DNA from: Caldithrix sp. | GTDB taxonomy: Bacteria; KSB1; UBA2214; DYKH01 | Assembly: GCA_020722685.1 (NCBI GenBank) | Contig: DYKH01000026.1 | Location: forward strand, 1-49,151 | Length of the DNA stretch: 49,151 bases | Direction: 5' to 3' | Shown here: positions 23,054 through 30,105 of the stretch, piece after piece | How positions within the stretch are numbered: position 1 is the stretch's first letter | How the letters are laid out: each line of letters begins with the position of its first letter | The notes under the pieces: model-generated | What the model was told of the DNA's origin: nothing | Databases searched by the model: none | What the model saw: the letters and a program-made list of their open reading frames with translations, nothing else | Made by a program: the position numbers and the translations under genes

Positions 23054-23074
23054 AAAATTGGTATCTTCTAACCC

Positions 23075-23103
23075 TTAACAACCAAAGCACTTAGGTATAT
23101 ACT
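23075..23103 (+). promoter_or_regulatory. Promoter inside the cassette array
   Basis: TTAACA (23075-23080), 17-base spacer, TATACT (23098-23103), 38 bases before the 23141 start codon. It means this cassette carries its own promoter, which is uncommon and typical of toxin-antitoxin or regulatory cassettes. Confidence 0.6.
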
Positions 23104-23140
23104 AACTGCATCGTCAAACAGAAGCAACAGGAGAAACCAA

Positions 23141-23311
23141 ATGAACACAACTTACCAACCCAATCACACCGCAATCGAAGCCTACGCAATCATGCAGCAA
23201 ATGGCAATCACCGCAAAAATGACAGTCCAGCAGTTAGCCGAAGCCAACGATTGCAAAAGCGGTTACGAACTTCAAAAGAAAATCTTGGCTGATCTGAATG
23301 AACAAAAATAA
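23141..23311 (+). CDS. Small helical protein (56 aa)
   Basis: CAGGAG stands 7 bases before the ATG. The sequence MNTTYQPNHTAIEAYAIMQQ continues as one or two helices (MTVQQLAEANDCKSGYELQK) that could be a minimal helix-turn-helix. Its stop overlaps the start of the next gene by 14 bases, and a promoter lies just upstream, so the two form a small transcription unit. A regulator or antitoxin role is possible but unproven. Confidence 0.55.
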   Translation: MNTTYQPNHTAIEAYAIMQQMAITAKMTVQQLAEANDCKSGYELQKKILADLNEQK

Positions 23312-23657
23312 CGCAACAACAGGGGCGGGGAAACCCGCCCAATTTACAAAAGACCCAATTGTGGAAGAAGCCATATTATATTCCGTAAGCGTTTACGGCT
23401 TGTCTATCCCGAACGATGATATTACATATCATTTTTTGGAAACATTGTGTAAGCGGTATTCTAAAGAACTTAGTCGCAAAGGTGGCTCGTCCACCAGCAA
23501 GGCAAAAAAGAGGTCGTCCGCTAATAACGGAAAACTTGGTGGGCGTCCGAAAGGTTCTAAAAATAAATTATGCTCCTTCTGCGACGGTACAGGTAATGAT
23601 TTATTTCTTAGTTGGGGATTCTGCGGACTTACAGGCAGTATCTACACCTCAGCCTAA
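23298..23657 (+). CDS. Small basic protein with AT-hook-like motif (119 aa)
   Basis: The N-terminal half (PIVEEAILYSVSVYGLSIPN, YHFLETLCKRYSKEL) is helical. The middle carries a Lys/Ser linker and the motif GKLGGRPKGSKNK, which looks like an AT-hook or DNA-contacting arm. The C-terminal 25 residues (WGFCGLTGSIYTSA) are translated from the conserved loop of attC-like site E and are probably not functional. It is expressed with the preceding 56-residue protein. Confidence 0.5.
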   Translation: MNKNNATTGAGKPAQFTKDPIVEEAILYSVSVYGLSIPNDDITYHFLETLCKRYSKELSRKGGSSTSKAKKRSSANNGKLGGRPKGSKNKLCSFCDGTGNDLFLSWGFCGLTGSIYTSA

Positions 23658-23716
23658 TCCTACTCCCAAACATAAGCGCAAGCCCACCCAGCGCAGGTAA
23701 CGCAAGTTCGTTAGCA
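23613..23716 (+). repeat. attC-like site E, right half only
   Basis: The loop (GGGGATTCTGCGGACTTACA, also nearly identical in site K) and the right arm GCGCAGGTAACGC with GTTAGCA are intact. The expected left box and arm before 23613 are replaced by coding sequence of the preceding gene. It would be unable to fold as an attC. Confidence 0.65.
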
Positions 23717-23726
23717 GGCTGAAATA

Positions 23727-24497
23727 ATGTCACTTTATCACGGCGATTGTCTCCCAATCATGCGATCCATGCAGTCAGATAGTATTGATTGCATAGTCAC
23801 AGACCCCCCCTATGGCATAAATGCCGATGGCGGTGTTGGTGGTTTTGGCGCATCTGCAACGGACAAGCATTATCAAGTTGGATGGGATGGCAAAGCACCA
23901 AGTCAAGAATATTTCACAGAGATGTTACGCATTGCCAAAAAGGTTTTTATCTTTGGCGGTAACTTCTTCACCGATAAATTGCCAGTTGGCAAGCATTGGA
24001 TTGTTTGGGATAAGACAGGCGAAATCAAATTCAAAAATCCATTTGGTGACGCCGAGTTAGTTTGGACAAACATAGACCGTAATTCAATCAAAAAATATGT
24101 GCTTATCCAGCAAGGTTTTGTTTCAAGAGAGCGTGAGCGTTTTCACCCAACGCAAAAGCCAACACAGTTATTGCGTTTAATTTTGACAGACTACACCGCC
24201 GAAGGTGAAACGATTTTAGATCCATTCATGGGGTCGGGTAGTACAGGTGTGGCGTGCGTCGAAGTTGGGCGAGAGTTTATCGGTATTGAGCGTGAGCATA
24301 ATTATTTTGTGATTGCACAACAACGGGTCGAGAAGGCAAAGTTACAACCACGCCTGCTAACACCGCGTGCACTGGACGCGGGGGAGTCGCCCACTTCGTT
24401 ATTTTCCGCAGAGGTTATTTGCCCTGCGAAAGTTACGCGGAAATCCCCCCGCCGCTCACGCAAACCGTTAGACCCCTTCACCCGCGTTCACGGGTAA
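23727..24497 (+). CDS. DNA methyltransferase, beta-class N4/N6 type (256 aa)
   Basis: Motif IV DPPY is at 26-29 (CIVTDPPYGINADGG). Motif I is at 165-174 (DPFMGSGSTG) with FIGIEREHNYFVIAQQRV behind it. The enzyme core ends near residue 208. Residues 210-256 (ALDAGESPTSLFSAEVICPA onward) are translated from attC-like site F and its flank, the longest site-encoded tail in this array. It starts 11 bases after the preceding right box. It is related to, but clearly distinct from, the 20147 and 20931 enzymes, so these are not recent duplicates. Confidence 0.87.
   Translation: MSLYHGDCLPIMRSMQSDSIDCIVTDPPYGINADGGVGGFGASATDKHYQVGWDGKAPSQEYFTEMLRIAKKVFIFGGNFFTDKLPVGKHWIVWDKTGEIKFKNPFGDAELVWTNIDRNSIKKYVLIQQGFVSRERERFHPTQKPTQLLRLILTDYTAEGETILDPFMGSGSTGVACVEVGREFIGIEREHNYFVIAQQRVEKAKLQPRLLTPRALDAGESPTSLFSAEVICPAKVTRKSPRRSRKPLDPFTRVHG
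24355..24473 (+). repeat. attC-like site F
   Basis: Left box TGCTAAC, arm GCGTGCACTGGACGCGGGGG; right arm CCCCCCGCCGCTCACGC, then AAACC and GTTAGAC. The loop has a second stem, TTTCCGC with GCGGAAA. Confidence 0.82.
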
Positions 24498-24516
24498 GGG
24501 TAAAAGGAGAAATATC

Positions 24517-24884
24517 ATGTACAAGTATTCTTGCAAAAATGGTCATCTGAAATATTTATCGTCTTGCGTGATTGTTCCTCTGTCATGCGAAATGTGTGGT
24601 TCAGAATTGGCATCTCTGAATCCATCGGCTTTACTCCATATTGGTATCGCCTTCCTTCGACTGGCGAAATTCAGCCAGAGCCAGAAACTCCGAAAAACTT
24701 TGTCGCGGTTCCGTACCGCGATGAAGGTTATCACGGCGGAGAGTATTGGGCAATACTGCCTGCCGATTGGACAATGGAAAGTGCCATTGCTCTGTTCAAG
24801 AGCGAAGGTCATCTAAATTCTTTGGCGCAAATTAATTTTCAGGATGTGCCAGACGAATACATGTATCACGTGGGCGGGGTCTAA
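24517..24884 (+). pseudogene. Small cassette gene, apparently frameshifted
   Basis: A strong AAAGGAG site precedes the ATG at 24517. That frame begins like a zinc ribbon (YSCKNGH, then SCEMCGSE) but then loses protein-like character. The -1 frame from about 24590 looks natural to the end (GFTPYWYRLPSTGEIQPE, EGYHGGEYWAILPADW) and stops at 24884, right at attC-like site G. The simplest reading is one gene with a single frameshift, from mutation or sequencing error, near 24600. Confidence 0.5.
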
Positions 24885-25008
24885 CAAAGCGTGCAGCCGA
24901 CGTGTGGGATTCTGCGGCATTTTCGAGCATTTTTCTGGCTTCGAGTTTTCCCTGCTCCCAAGCAGAATCCACGCCCGCCCACACGCAGGTAACGCAAGAC
25001 CGTTAGCC
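24879..25008 (+). repeat. attC-like site G
   Basis: Left box GTCTAAC (exact RYYYAAC), arm GCGTGCAGCCGACGTGTGGG; right arm CCCACACGCAGGTAACGC, then AAGACC and GTTAGCC. The loop has a further 9-bp stem, GGATTCTGC with GCAGAATCC. Confidence 0.86.
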
Positions 25009-25035
25009 TGCTTCCTTGCATGGCATTGGAGTCTT

Positions 25036-26004
25036 ATGACGGCACCAAACACAAAAAACTTCTGCGGTGGCAATTTTCAAGATTGGCTTGAAGTCAATTT
25101 GATTGAAAAGTGCAATGCCTGCTGTTCTTGGTGTATTGAAAGAAGCGGGTATCATCCATCTTTCCACGCTTCGACAGAAGCAATAGCGTCCGCCGCTATA
25201 AAAACTGGCAAAACAAACATCATTCTTTTGGGCGGCGAACCTCTGCTTTATTCAGACATAGCCAGTTTGGTAAAAATCTTGTCATCAAACAATCGCAAAG
25301 TTTGGATAACCACAAATGGATTCTTGCTTTCAGATAAGTTTGTTTTGAATAAACTTATTGGCGTGCATGGTGTCAATATTTCAATTCACCATTTTGATTT
25401 GCAAAAAAATAAAGAAATTACTGGCGTCTTGTTATCTGAAAACAAATTGAAATCTGCAATTTCGGCACTTCATCAGTCAGGGGCGCATGTTCGCCTAAAT
25501 TGCAACTCAATAAGCGGGTATATTGACATAAAAGAAACCATATTCCAGTATGTCTCTTGGGCAAAAAGCATCCACGCTGATAAAGTGCGTTTCGCAGAAC
25601 TAAAGCAAGACGACAATGGATTTATTGACTTAGCCAAAGTTCTAAATTATCAATATGGGTTGAACGACGATCCATTTGTTTATGGTTGTAATTCAGATTG
25701 TGTAATTGATGGTATTCCAGTCAACTTCCGCCAAATGTGCGGATTACAAACCAGCAGGCGAATTGCTCCAGAAAATCCAGAACAATATGCAAAAGAAGTT
25801 TTGTATTACGATGGAATAATTTATGCTGGCTGGCAAACAATTCAGGAGAAAAAAGAAATGAACGGAAAAGATGTTCTAAAGAAAATCACAAACAATAAAC
25901 TCACCGATGAAGAAATTGAAGCCTTGCTCAAACTAATTGAAAAAATGGTTGAGCGTGAAGTTTCCCGCCAAACTCCGTCATCCAGTGGCGGGTGTCAATA
26001 TTAA
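25036..26004 (+). CDS. Radical SAM enzyme of unknown substrate (322 aa)
   Basis: The start at 25036 lies 28 bases after the cassette boundary; upstream in-frame codons belong to attC site G. The Fe-S cluster motif is C26-x3-C30-x2-C33 (EKCNACCSWC), followed by the SAM-binding GGEP at 66-69 (NIILLGGEPLLYSDI) and WITTNGFLL. The C-terminal region has further Cys residues (VYGCNSDCVI, RQMCGL) that may bind a second cluster, and ends in a charged helical tail (KLTDEEIEALLKLIEKMVER). The reaction is unknown; nucleotide, tRNA or peptide modification are all possible. Confidence 0.82.
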   Translation: MTAPNTKNFCGGNFQDWLEVNLIEKCNACCSWCIERSGYHPSFHASTEAIASAAIKTGKTNIILLGGEPLLYSDIASLVKILSSNNRKVWITTNGFLLSDKFVLNKLIGVHGVNISIHHFDLQKNKEITGVLLSENKLKSAISALHQSGAHVRLNCNSISGYIDIKETIFQYVSWAKSIHADKVRFAELKQDDNGFIDLAKVLNYQYGLNDDPFVYGCNSDCVIDGIPVNFRQMCGLQTSRRIAPENPEQYAKEVLYYDGIIYAGWQTIQEKKEMNGKDVLKKITNNKLTDEEIEALLKLIEKMVEREVSRQTPSSSGGCQY

Positions 26005-26014
26005 CATAAACGCA

Positions 26015-26112
26015 GGCTAACAATGCTTGCGCCTCACGTATGGTGGGCTTCGGCGTGGCGGACGGTTTTCCCTACACCCGCCACCATACGCAGGTAAGGC
26101 TTGCCGTTAGAT
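26015..26112 (+). repeat. attC-like site H
   Basis: Left box GGCTAAC, arm GCTTGCGCCTCACGTATGG; right arm CCATACGCAGGTAAGGC, then TTGCC and GTTAGAT (exact GTTRRRY). Inner stem GGTGGG with CCCGCC. It is the most compact complete site (98 bases). Confidence 0.82.
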
Positions 26113-26139
26113 GCTTCCTTTGAGAAGCAAGGAGTCGAA

Positions 26140-26445
26140 ATGCCAAAGTTGTTTTTATGGCGAGATACAGGGGTTGTCAAGAAATGGGGGACACAATTCG
26201 CCATTGCCGAAGATATAAAAGATGCGGTAATGGCAGTTATGAGGGCGAGAGCGCAAGAGCCACGAAACGATTATGGCTCTTATCGTACATATTTAGCAAT
26301 ACAACATGATGGCTTATTGTGTGGTGAGTTGTTTATGATTGAGCCAGAAATATTTGAATTAGATAGTCCAATCGGTTTTGCTGTTTGGCGAAGCGAAGGA
26401 ACAGTAAGCCCTGGTCAAGTAAAAGATGGCACAGAACGCATCTAA
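26140..26445 (+). CDS. Unknown cassette protein (101 aa)
   Basis: CAAGGAG precedes the ATG at 26140 by 6 bases. A compact alpha/beta protein: MPKLFLWRDTGVVKKWGTQF, helix KDAVMAVMRARAQE, strands (YLAIQHDGLLCGELFMIEP), then SPIGFAVWRSEGTVSPG. It contains no known catalytic motif. Its stop is at the left box of truncated site I, so it is the last cassette of the array. Confidence 0.65.
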   Translation: MPKLFLWRDTGVVKKWGTQFAIAEDIKDAVMAVMRARAQEPRNDYGSYRTYLAIQHDGLLCGELFMIEPEIFELDSPIGFAVWRSEGTVSPGQVKDGTERI

Positions 26446-26480
26446 CAAAGTACGCACCTGACAAGTGGGATTCTGCCAGA
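26440..26480 (+). repeat. attC-like site I, left half only
   Basis: The left box ATCTAAC (exact RYYYAAC) and the arm into GTGGGATTCTGCCAG are present, then homology to the other sites stops. No right arm or GTTAG box occurs before the next gene. This marks the right edge of the cassette array. Confidence 0.7.
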
Positions 26481-26537
26481 AAATACCATGCGCCAAATGC
26501 GCTGAGTTGACAAAATCAAACTACTAAGGAGTCATAA

Positions 26538-27290
26538 ATGGGCGAAGGATCAGCAATCGCGTGGACACAAAACACTTGGAATCCGTGGCAAGGCTGCCAT
26601 AAGAAATCCCCAGGCTGCAAGCATTGTTATATGTTCCGTGACAAAAAACGCTATGGCAAAGACCCGAACATCGTAGTGCACTCATCATTCAAAACCTTCA
26701 ATAACCCGAAGTCATGGAAAACGCCGTCACTTGTCTTTGTCTGCTCCTGGTCAGACTTTTGGATCGAAGAAGCCGACGAATGGCGCAAGGATGCATTTGC
26801 AATCATGCGGAACACTCCGCACATTTACCAAATCCCCACGAAGCGCCCAGAGCGAATCGCCTCCCACCTCCCCCGCGATTGGGGCGAAGGATACCCAAAC
26901 GTCATGCTTATGGTCAGCGTCGAAAGTCAGGCGTTTCTCAATCGCGCCGAAATGCTGGCTGAAATCCCATGTCAGGGGCGGGGAATATCCTACGAACCCG
27001 CGTTAGGTCCCGTTGATTTTTCAAGCGTTCTGTCTCGGTATGACTGGCTTATCTCAGGCGGTGAAAGCGGATACGGGAAGCCAGGGGATGAATTCTATCC
27101 GCGTCCGGCTGAATTGGACTGGTTTAGGTCGGCGCGCGATCAATGCCAGAGGTTTGATGTGCCATACTTCCATAAGCAGAACGGAGGCACGAAGCGGATC
27201 AATGGCAAGGCGGGCGGGAATTTGCTGGACTGGATGACGTATGAGAATTATCCTGCCTCATTCGCAAGGGTGATGACATGCAAAGACTGA
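26538..27290 (+). CDS. DUF5131 / phage Gp37-Gp68 family protein (250 aa)
   Basis: It opens with the family signature GSAIAWTQNTWNPWQGC and the cysteine set C-x6-C-x2-C (GCHKKSPGCKHCYM), a probable radical-SAM-like or metal cluster site. SLVFVCSWSDFW, IYQIPTKRPERI and DWLISGGESGYG are also typical of the family. Homologues are frequent in phages; the biochemical role is not established. AAGGAG lies upstream of the ATG. It is the first gene beyond the attC-bounded cassettes but stays on the same strand. Confidence 0.82.
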   Translation: MGEGSAIAWTQNTWNPWQGCHKKSPGCKHCYMFRDKKRYGKDPNIVVHSSFKTFNNPKSWKTPSLVFVCSWSDFWIEEADEWRKDAFAIMRNTPHIYQIPTKRPERIASHLPRDWGEGYPNVMLMVSVESQAFLNRAEMLAEIPCQGRGISYEPALGPVDFSSVLSRYDWLISGGESGYGKPGDEFYPRPAELDWFRSARDQCQRFDVPYFHKQNGGTKRINGKAGGNLLDWMTYENYPASFARVMTCKD

Positions 27291-27397
27291 TGATCCCGCA
27301 AAACCGCCTCTCGCTTCATCTGTTCTGGTTCCTGATTGACAATGCGGGCACGTCAATTCACTACGACGAATTCACCAAAACAAGGAGAATGACATGA
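27278..27397 (+). CDS. Small overlapping protein (39 aa)
   Basis: A short frame (MQRLMIPQNRLSLHLFWFLI) starts inside the end of the DUF5131 gene, and its TGA overlaps the next ATG (ATGA). The tight overlaps on both sides suggest a real coupled gene. There is no recognised motif. Confidence 0.4.
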   Translation: MQRLMIPQNRLSLHLFWFLIDNAGTSIHYDEFTKTRRMT

Positions 27398-27726
27398 AAA
27401 TATACAACAGATGCACAAGTAAAGAAATTCTTGACACTGGCGATGCCGACCTGCGCGTTTCTGACCTGAGCTACGCCAACCTGCGCGATGCCGACCTGCG
27501 CTACGCCAACCTGAGCGGTGCCATTGGAGACATATCAGTATTCTCTGGCGGAAAGGACCAAGGGATTGCAACCTGCACGCATATTTTTATCGGGTGTCAA
27601 GCGCGCACTCACACGGAATGGCGCAAACACTACGCGAGAATTGGAGAGAACAATCAATACACCGCCGAGGAGATTGAGAGGTATCGGGCGTGGATTTTCT
27701 CGCTTGACTGGTTAATTAAGGAATAA
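27394..27726 (+). CDS. Short pentapeptide-repeat protein (110 aa)
   Basis: Residues about 17-44 contain consecutive A(D/N)LxX pentapeptides (ADLRV, SDLSY, ANLRD, ADLRY, ANLSG), which form a right-handed beta helix. The C-terminal part (GCQARTHTEWRKHYARIGE) is a different, helical domain that recurs in small phage proteins. Five repeats are few for the DNA-mimic class, so gyrase mimicry should not be assumed. AAGGAG precedes the ATG. Confidence 0.65.
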   Translation: MKIYNRCTSKEILDTGDADLRVSDLSYANLRDADLRYANLSGAIGDISVFSGGKDQGIATCTHIFIGCQARTHTEWRKHYARIGENNQYTAEEIERYRAWIFSLDWLIKE

Positions 27727-27732
27727 TAAACT

Positions 27733-28215
27733 ATGAAAATAGGACGCATGAATCAACGCATCGGCAAACACGGACAGGAAACAGCCGCATCCTACCTGTC
27801 AGGTTTCGGACTCGAAATGGTTGAGCCTATCGGGACTCCTGTCACCCTGGTATCAGTTGGAGGTCGCAAGGATGTGTTTCGCGTCATCTTCGGGGAAAAG
27901 GTCAGCGGCGATCACCGCGCACTACTCCCTGACGGGACGAGCGTGCTGATTGAAACAAAGACCGTCATTGACGGCAACTTGACTTACTCCCACCTGCGGG
28001 AACATCAACCCGAACGGCTTTCCCGTCATGCTTCAATCGGGCGGGCGGTGTCCCTGCTTGTTTGGGTACACCATAGCGGGATTTATGTCATGTGTTGGGG
28101 CGAGAACGGGATTGAAGGATTTGCCCCGCGCAAGAGTATCGCGCCGAAGCGGGCGCAGGAATTGCACGATGAGTGCATGGCGCTATTGTTTGCGAGAATG
28201 AAGATGGCAGAATGA
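27733..28215 (+). CDS. RecU-like/PD-(D/E)XK nuclease (160 aa)
   Basis: The core motif is GDHRALLPDGTSVLIETKTV (residues about 57-76), with the acidic residue, D and E-x-K spacing of PD-(D/E)XK enzymes. YSHLREHQPERLSRHASIG follows, closely resembling the glutamine-containing helix of RecU-like resolvases. It lies directly before a DNA methyltransferase with a four-base overlap. It could be a recombination nuclease or a restriction-like partner; the RecU resemblance favours the first. Confidence 0.6.
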   Translation: MKIGRMNQRIGKHGQETAASYLSGFGLEMVEPIGTPVTLVSVGGRKDVFRVIFGEKVSGDHRALLPDGTSVLIETKTVIDGNLTYSHLREHQPERLSRHASIGRAVSLLVWVHHSGIYVMCWGENGIEGFAPRKSIAPKRAQELHDECMALLFARMKMAE

Positions 28216-29636
28216 CCGACGTAACATTTTTAGAAGGTGATGTACTCAAAACCCTAAAAGACCTTGCTGATTGTTCTGTTCAGTGCGTGGTAACTTCGCC
28301 TCCCTATTACGGCTTGCGCGATTATGGCACGGCAGAATGGAAAGGCGACGACCCGAACTGCAACCACGTTGACGATGACAAGGTAGCAGAGCGCAAGCGC
28401 CAAAAGAAGTCCATGATTGCAGTCGGTGAAAGTCTTGACGGTAGCACCCGCACGCGGGAGCATGATGAATCAATTGGTAAAGACTGGCAATATCGTGACG
28501 CTTGTAAAAAATGCGGAGCTCTGCGAATTGATAGCCAAATAGGTTTAGAGCCTACGCCCGAAGCATTCGTTGAAAAACTTGTAGATGTGTTTCGTGAATG
28601 TCGCCGCGTTCTAAAAAACGATGGTACTCTCTGGCTGAATTTGGGTGATAGTTATTGGGGCGGCAAAGGTCAAAGCGGAACACGCGGCGAAGATAATCAA
28701 GAGATACGCTATGAAAAAGGCGCGAGTATAAATCGCGGGTATCAAACGCTTGGCGGCGCAGGCTTGACTCGCCCGACTGACAGCAAGCATCCAGTTATCA
28801 AACCTAAAGACCTAATCGGTATTCCCTGGATGGTCGCCTTTGCTTTACGCGCTGATGGTTGGTATTTGCGCCAAGATATTATTTGGGCGAAGCCGAACCC
28901 CATGCCTGAAAGCGTGACAGACCGTTGCACAAAAAGCCATGAATACCTGTTTGTGCTATCCAAGAGCGCACAATATTACTATGACTTTGAAGCGATTTTA
29001 GAGCCAGCGAACTTCGATGGGCGCAAGGCAACCAAGATGAAGGGAAGTTGGAAATATCAAAATGGCTTTGCGCCGACTGACGATAACCCGAACACGCTGC
29101 ACATCAAAGGGCATGAAAGATGGTCAAGGCAAATGCCTGGCATAGGTCCAAAACACGGAGCGGAGCGCAATCGTGGCGAAGAATACAAGCCCATTCGTGG
29201 GTACAAAACAAAGGCGCAACTTCCCGACATGCAGCATCACGGCGATGCCATTCAGTCTGGATACGGTCTGTCTGGCAACGGATTCAAGGGTCATTCTGGT
29301 AACTACGATTCTGACGGCAACCTGCTTGGTCACGAAATAGACGGCGTGCCTGCGAGGAACAAGCGTGATGTTTGGTTTGTGCCGACTAAGCCGTACAAAG
29401 AGGCGCACTTTGCCACATTCCCGCCCGACCTGATCGAACCTTGTATCTTGGCTGGTAGCAAAGAAGGCGATACCGTCCTTGATCCATTTGGAGGGTCAGG
29501 AACGACTGCGGCAGTCGCAATTAAGCGCCATCGAAAAGCAATTCTGTGCGAACTAAACCCCAAGTATATAAAAATTGCAAAAAAGAGATTGTCAACTGTT
29601 CAATATGTCATGCCTGAAACAATCGAGGAACGATGA
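28212..29636 (+). CDS. DNA methyltransferase, beta-class with TSPPY motif (474 aa)
   Basis: The ATG at 28212 overlaps the preceding TGA (ATGA). Motif IV TSPPYYGLRDYG (residues 28-39) and the late motif I VLDPFGGSGTTAAVA, followed by AILCELNPKYIKIAKKRL, mark a beta-class amino-methyltransferase. A Ser in SPPY is common in N4-cytosine enzymes. It is twice the size of the cassette enzymes because of a long insert with a cysteine pair (CKKCG) and a large target-recognition region (residues about 270-390). It lies outside the attC-bounded cassettes. Confidence 0.87.
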   Translation: MTDVTFLEGDVLKTLKDLADCSVQCVVTSPPYYGLRDYGTAEWKGDDPNCNHVDDDKVAERKRQKKSMIAVGESLDGSTRTREHDESIGKDWQYRDACKKCGALRIDSQIGLEPTPEAFVEKLVDVFRECRRVLKNDGTLWLNLGDSYWGGKGQSGTRGEDNQEIRYEKGASINRGYQTLGGAGLTRPTDSKHPVIKPKDLIGIPWMVAFALRADGWYLRQDIIWAKPNPMPESVTDRCTKSHEYLFVLSKSAQYYYDFEAILEPANFDGRKATKMKGSWKYQNGFAPTDDNPNTLHIKGHERWSRQMPGIGPKHGAERNRGEEYKPIRGYKTKAQLPDMQHHGDAIQSGYGLSGNGFKGHSGNYDSDGNLLGHEIDGVPARNKRDVWFVPTKPYKEAHFATFPPDLIEPCILAGSKEGDTVLDPFGGSGTTAAVAIKRHRKAILCELNPKYIKIAKKRLSTVQYVMPETIEER

Positions 29637-29824
29637 CCCACTCCCCCACTATCCAAGAAGCCGTTGACGCCTGGCTTGCGGCTGTCAAACGCTCCAAGTC
29701 CGAGCGGACACACATCACTTACGCTTCATCGGCGCGGACGTTTCTTGCGTCCGTTTCGGATGTCATCACGCCGACTGCGCCGGCGTCTCGCCTATCTGAT
29801 TCCCACGACGTTTTTGCTGACTGA
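29633..29824 (+). pseudogene. Truncated tyrosine-type integrase fragment (N-terminal domain only, 63 aa)
   Basis: MTHSPTIQEAVDAWLAAVKR and HITYASSARTFLASV match the N-terminal SAM-like core-binding domain of phage tyrosine integrases. Nothing of the catalytic domain (R, H-x-x-R, Y) follows: the frame stops at 29824 where a minus-strand gene reads across. It overlaps the methyltransferase by ATGA. This is the right border of the plus-strand island and probably a deletion scar. Confidence 0.65.
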
Positions 29825-30105
29825 AATGCGTCGATGTAGTATTCAGCGACCTTACTGCCTTTCTCTTCTTGTTGTCGCCAGAAAGAGACGCATTGGTCTA
29901 AATAGTCCTGCATCATCGTTATTCTTTGATAGGCTCCAGCAAGTTTATCGTTCTTCTCGCCCGCGTCGACCCTGCTCATGGCTTTCTTGAGGAATTCAGC
30001 CATGACCTCGCCAACCAGAATAAGGGTAATCCCTCGCTTTTCCTCATTGTCCATGATGTTGAAAACGTGATTTACCTTATCGTATTTATATGAATACTTG
30101 TTCAT
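29719..30105 (-). CDS. Unknown late-region protein whose 3' end runs into the integrase remnant (128 aa)
   Basis: Residues 1 to about 95 look natural (NHVFNIMDNEEKRGITLILV, then YQRITMMQDYLDQCVSFWRQ). The last about 33 residues (SDRRDAGAVGVMTSETDAR) are antisense to the integrase fragment, so the original end of this gene was probably lost when the island formed. Its start overlaps the stop of the neighbouring gene by one base. No family recognised; it is in the terminase-portal half of the late block. Confidence 0.6.
   Translation of the reverse strand: MNKYSYKYDKVNHVFNIMDNEEKRGITLILVGEVMAEFLKKAMSRVDAGEKNDKLAGAYQRITMMQDYLDQCVSFWRQQEEKGSKVAEYYIDAFQSAKTSWESDRRDAGAVGVMTSETDARNVRADEA

Noticed and set aside
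23416..23700. Alternative gene in another frame over the 23298 gene
   Set aside because: It lacks a ribosome binding site and half of it is attC-like site E; the 23298 frame is coupled to the preceding gene.
20031..26480. CRISPR array
   Set aside because: The repeats are 100-130 bases, imperfect palindromes with conserved ends and variable middles, and are separated by whole genes. There are no short regular spacers.
19217..29636. Integron integrase (IntI) or attI site
   Set aside because: No frame in the island carries the tyrosine recombinase catalytic motifs or the IntI-specific insertion. The only related piece is the N-terminal fragment at 29633, which looks like an ordinary phage integrase. 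A single GTTAGCA at 19570 is not enough to call attI.
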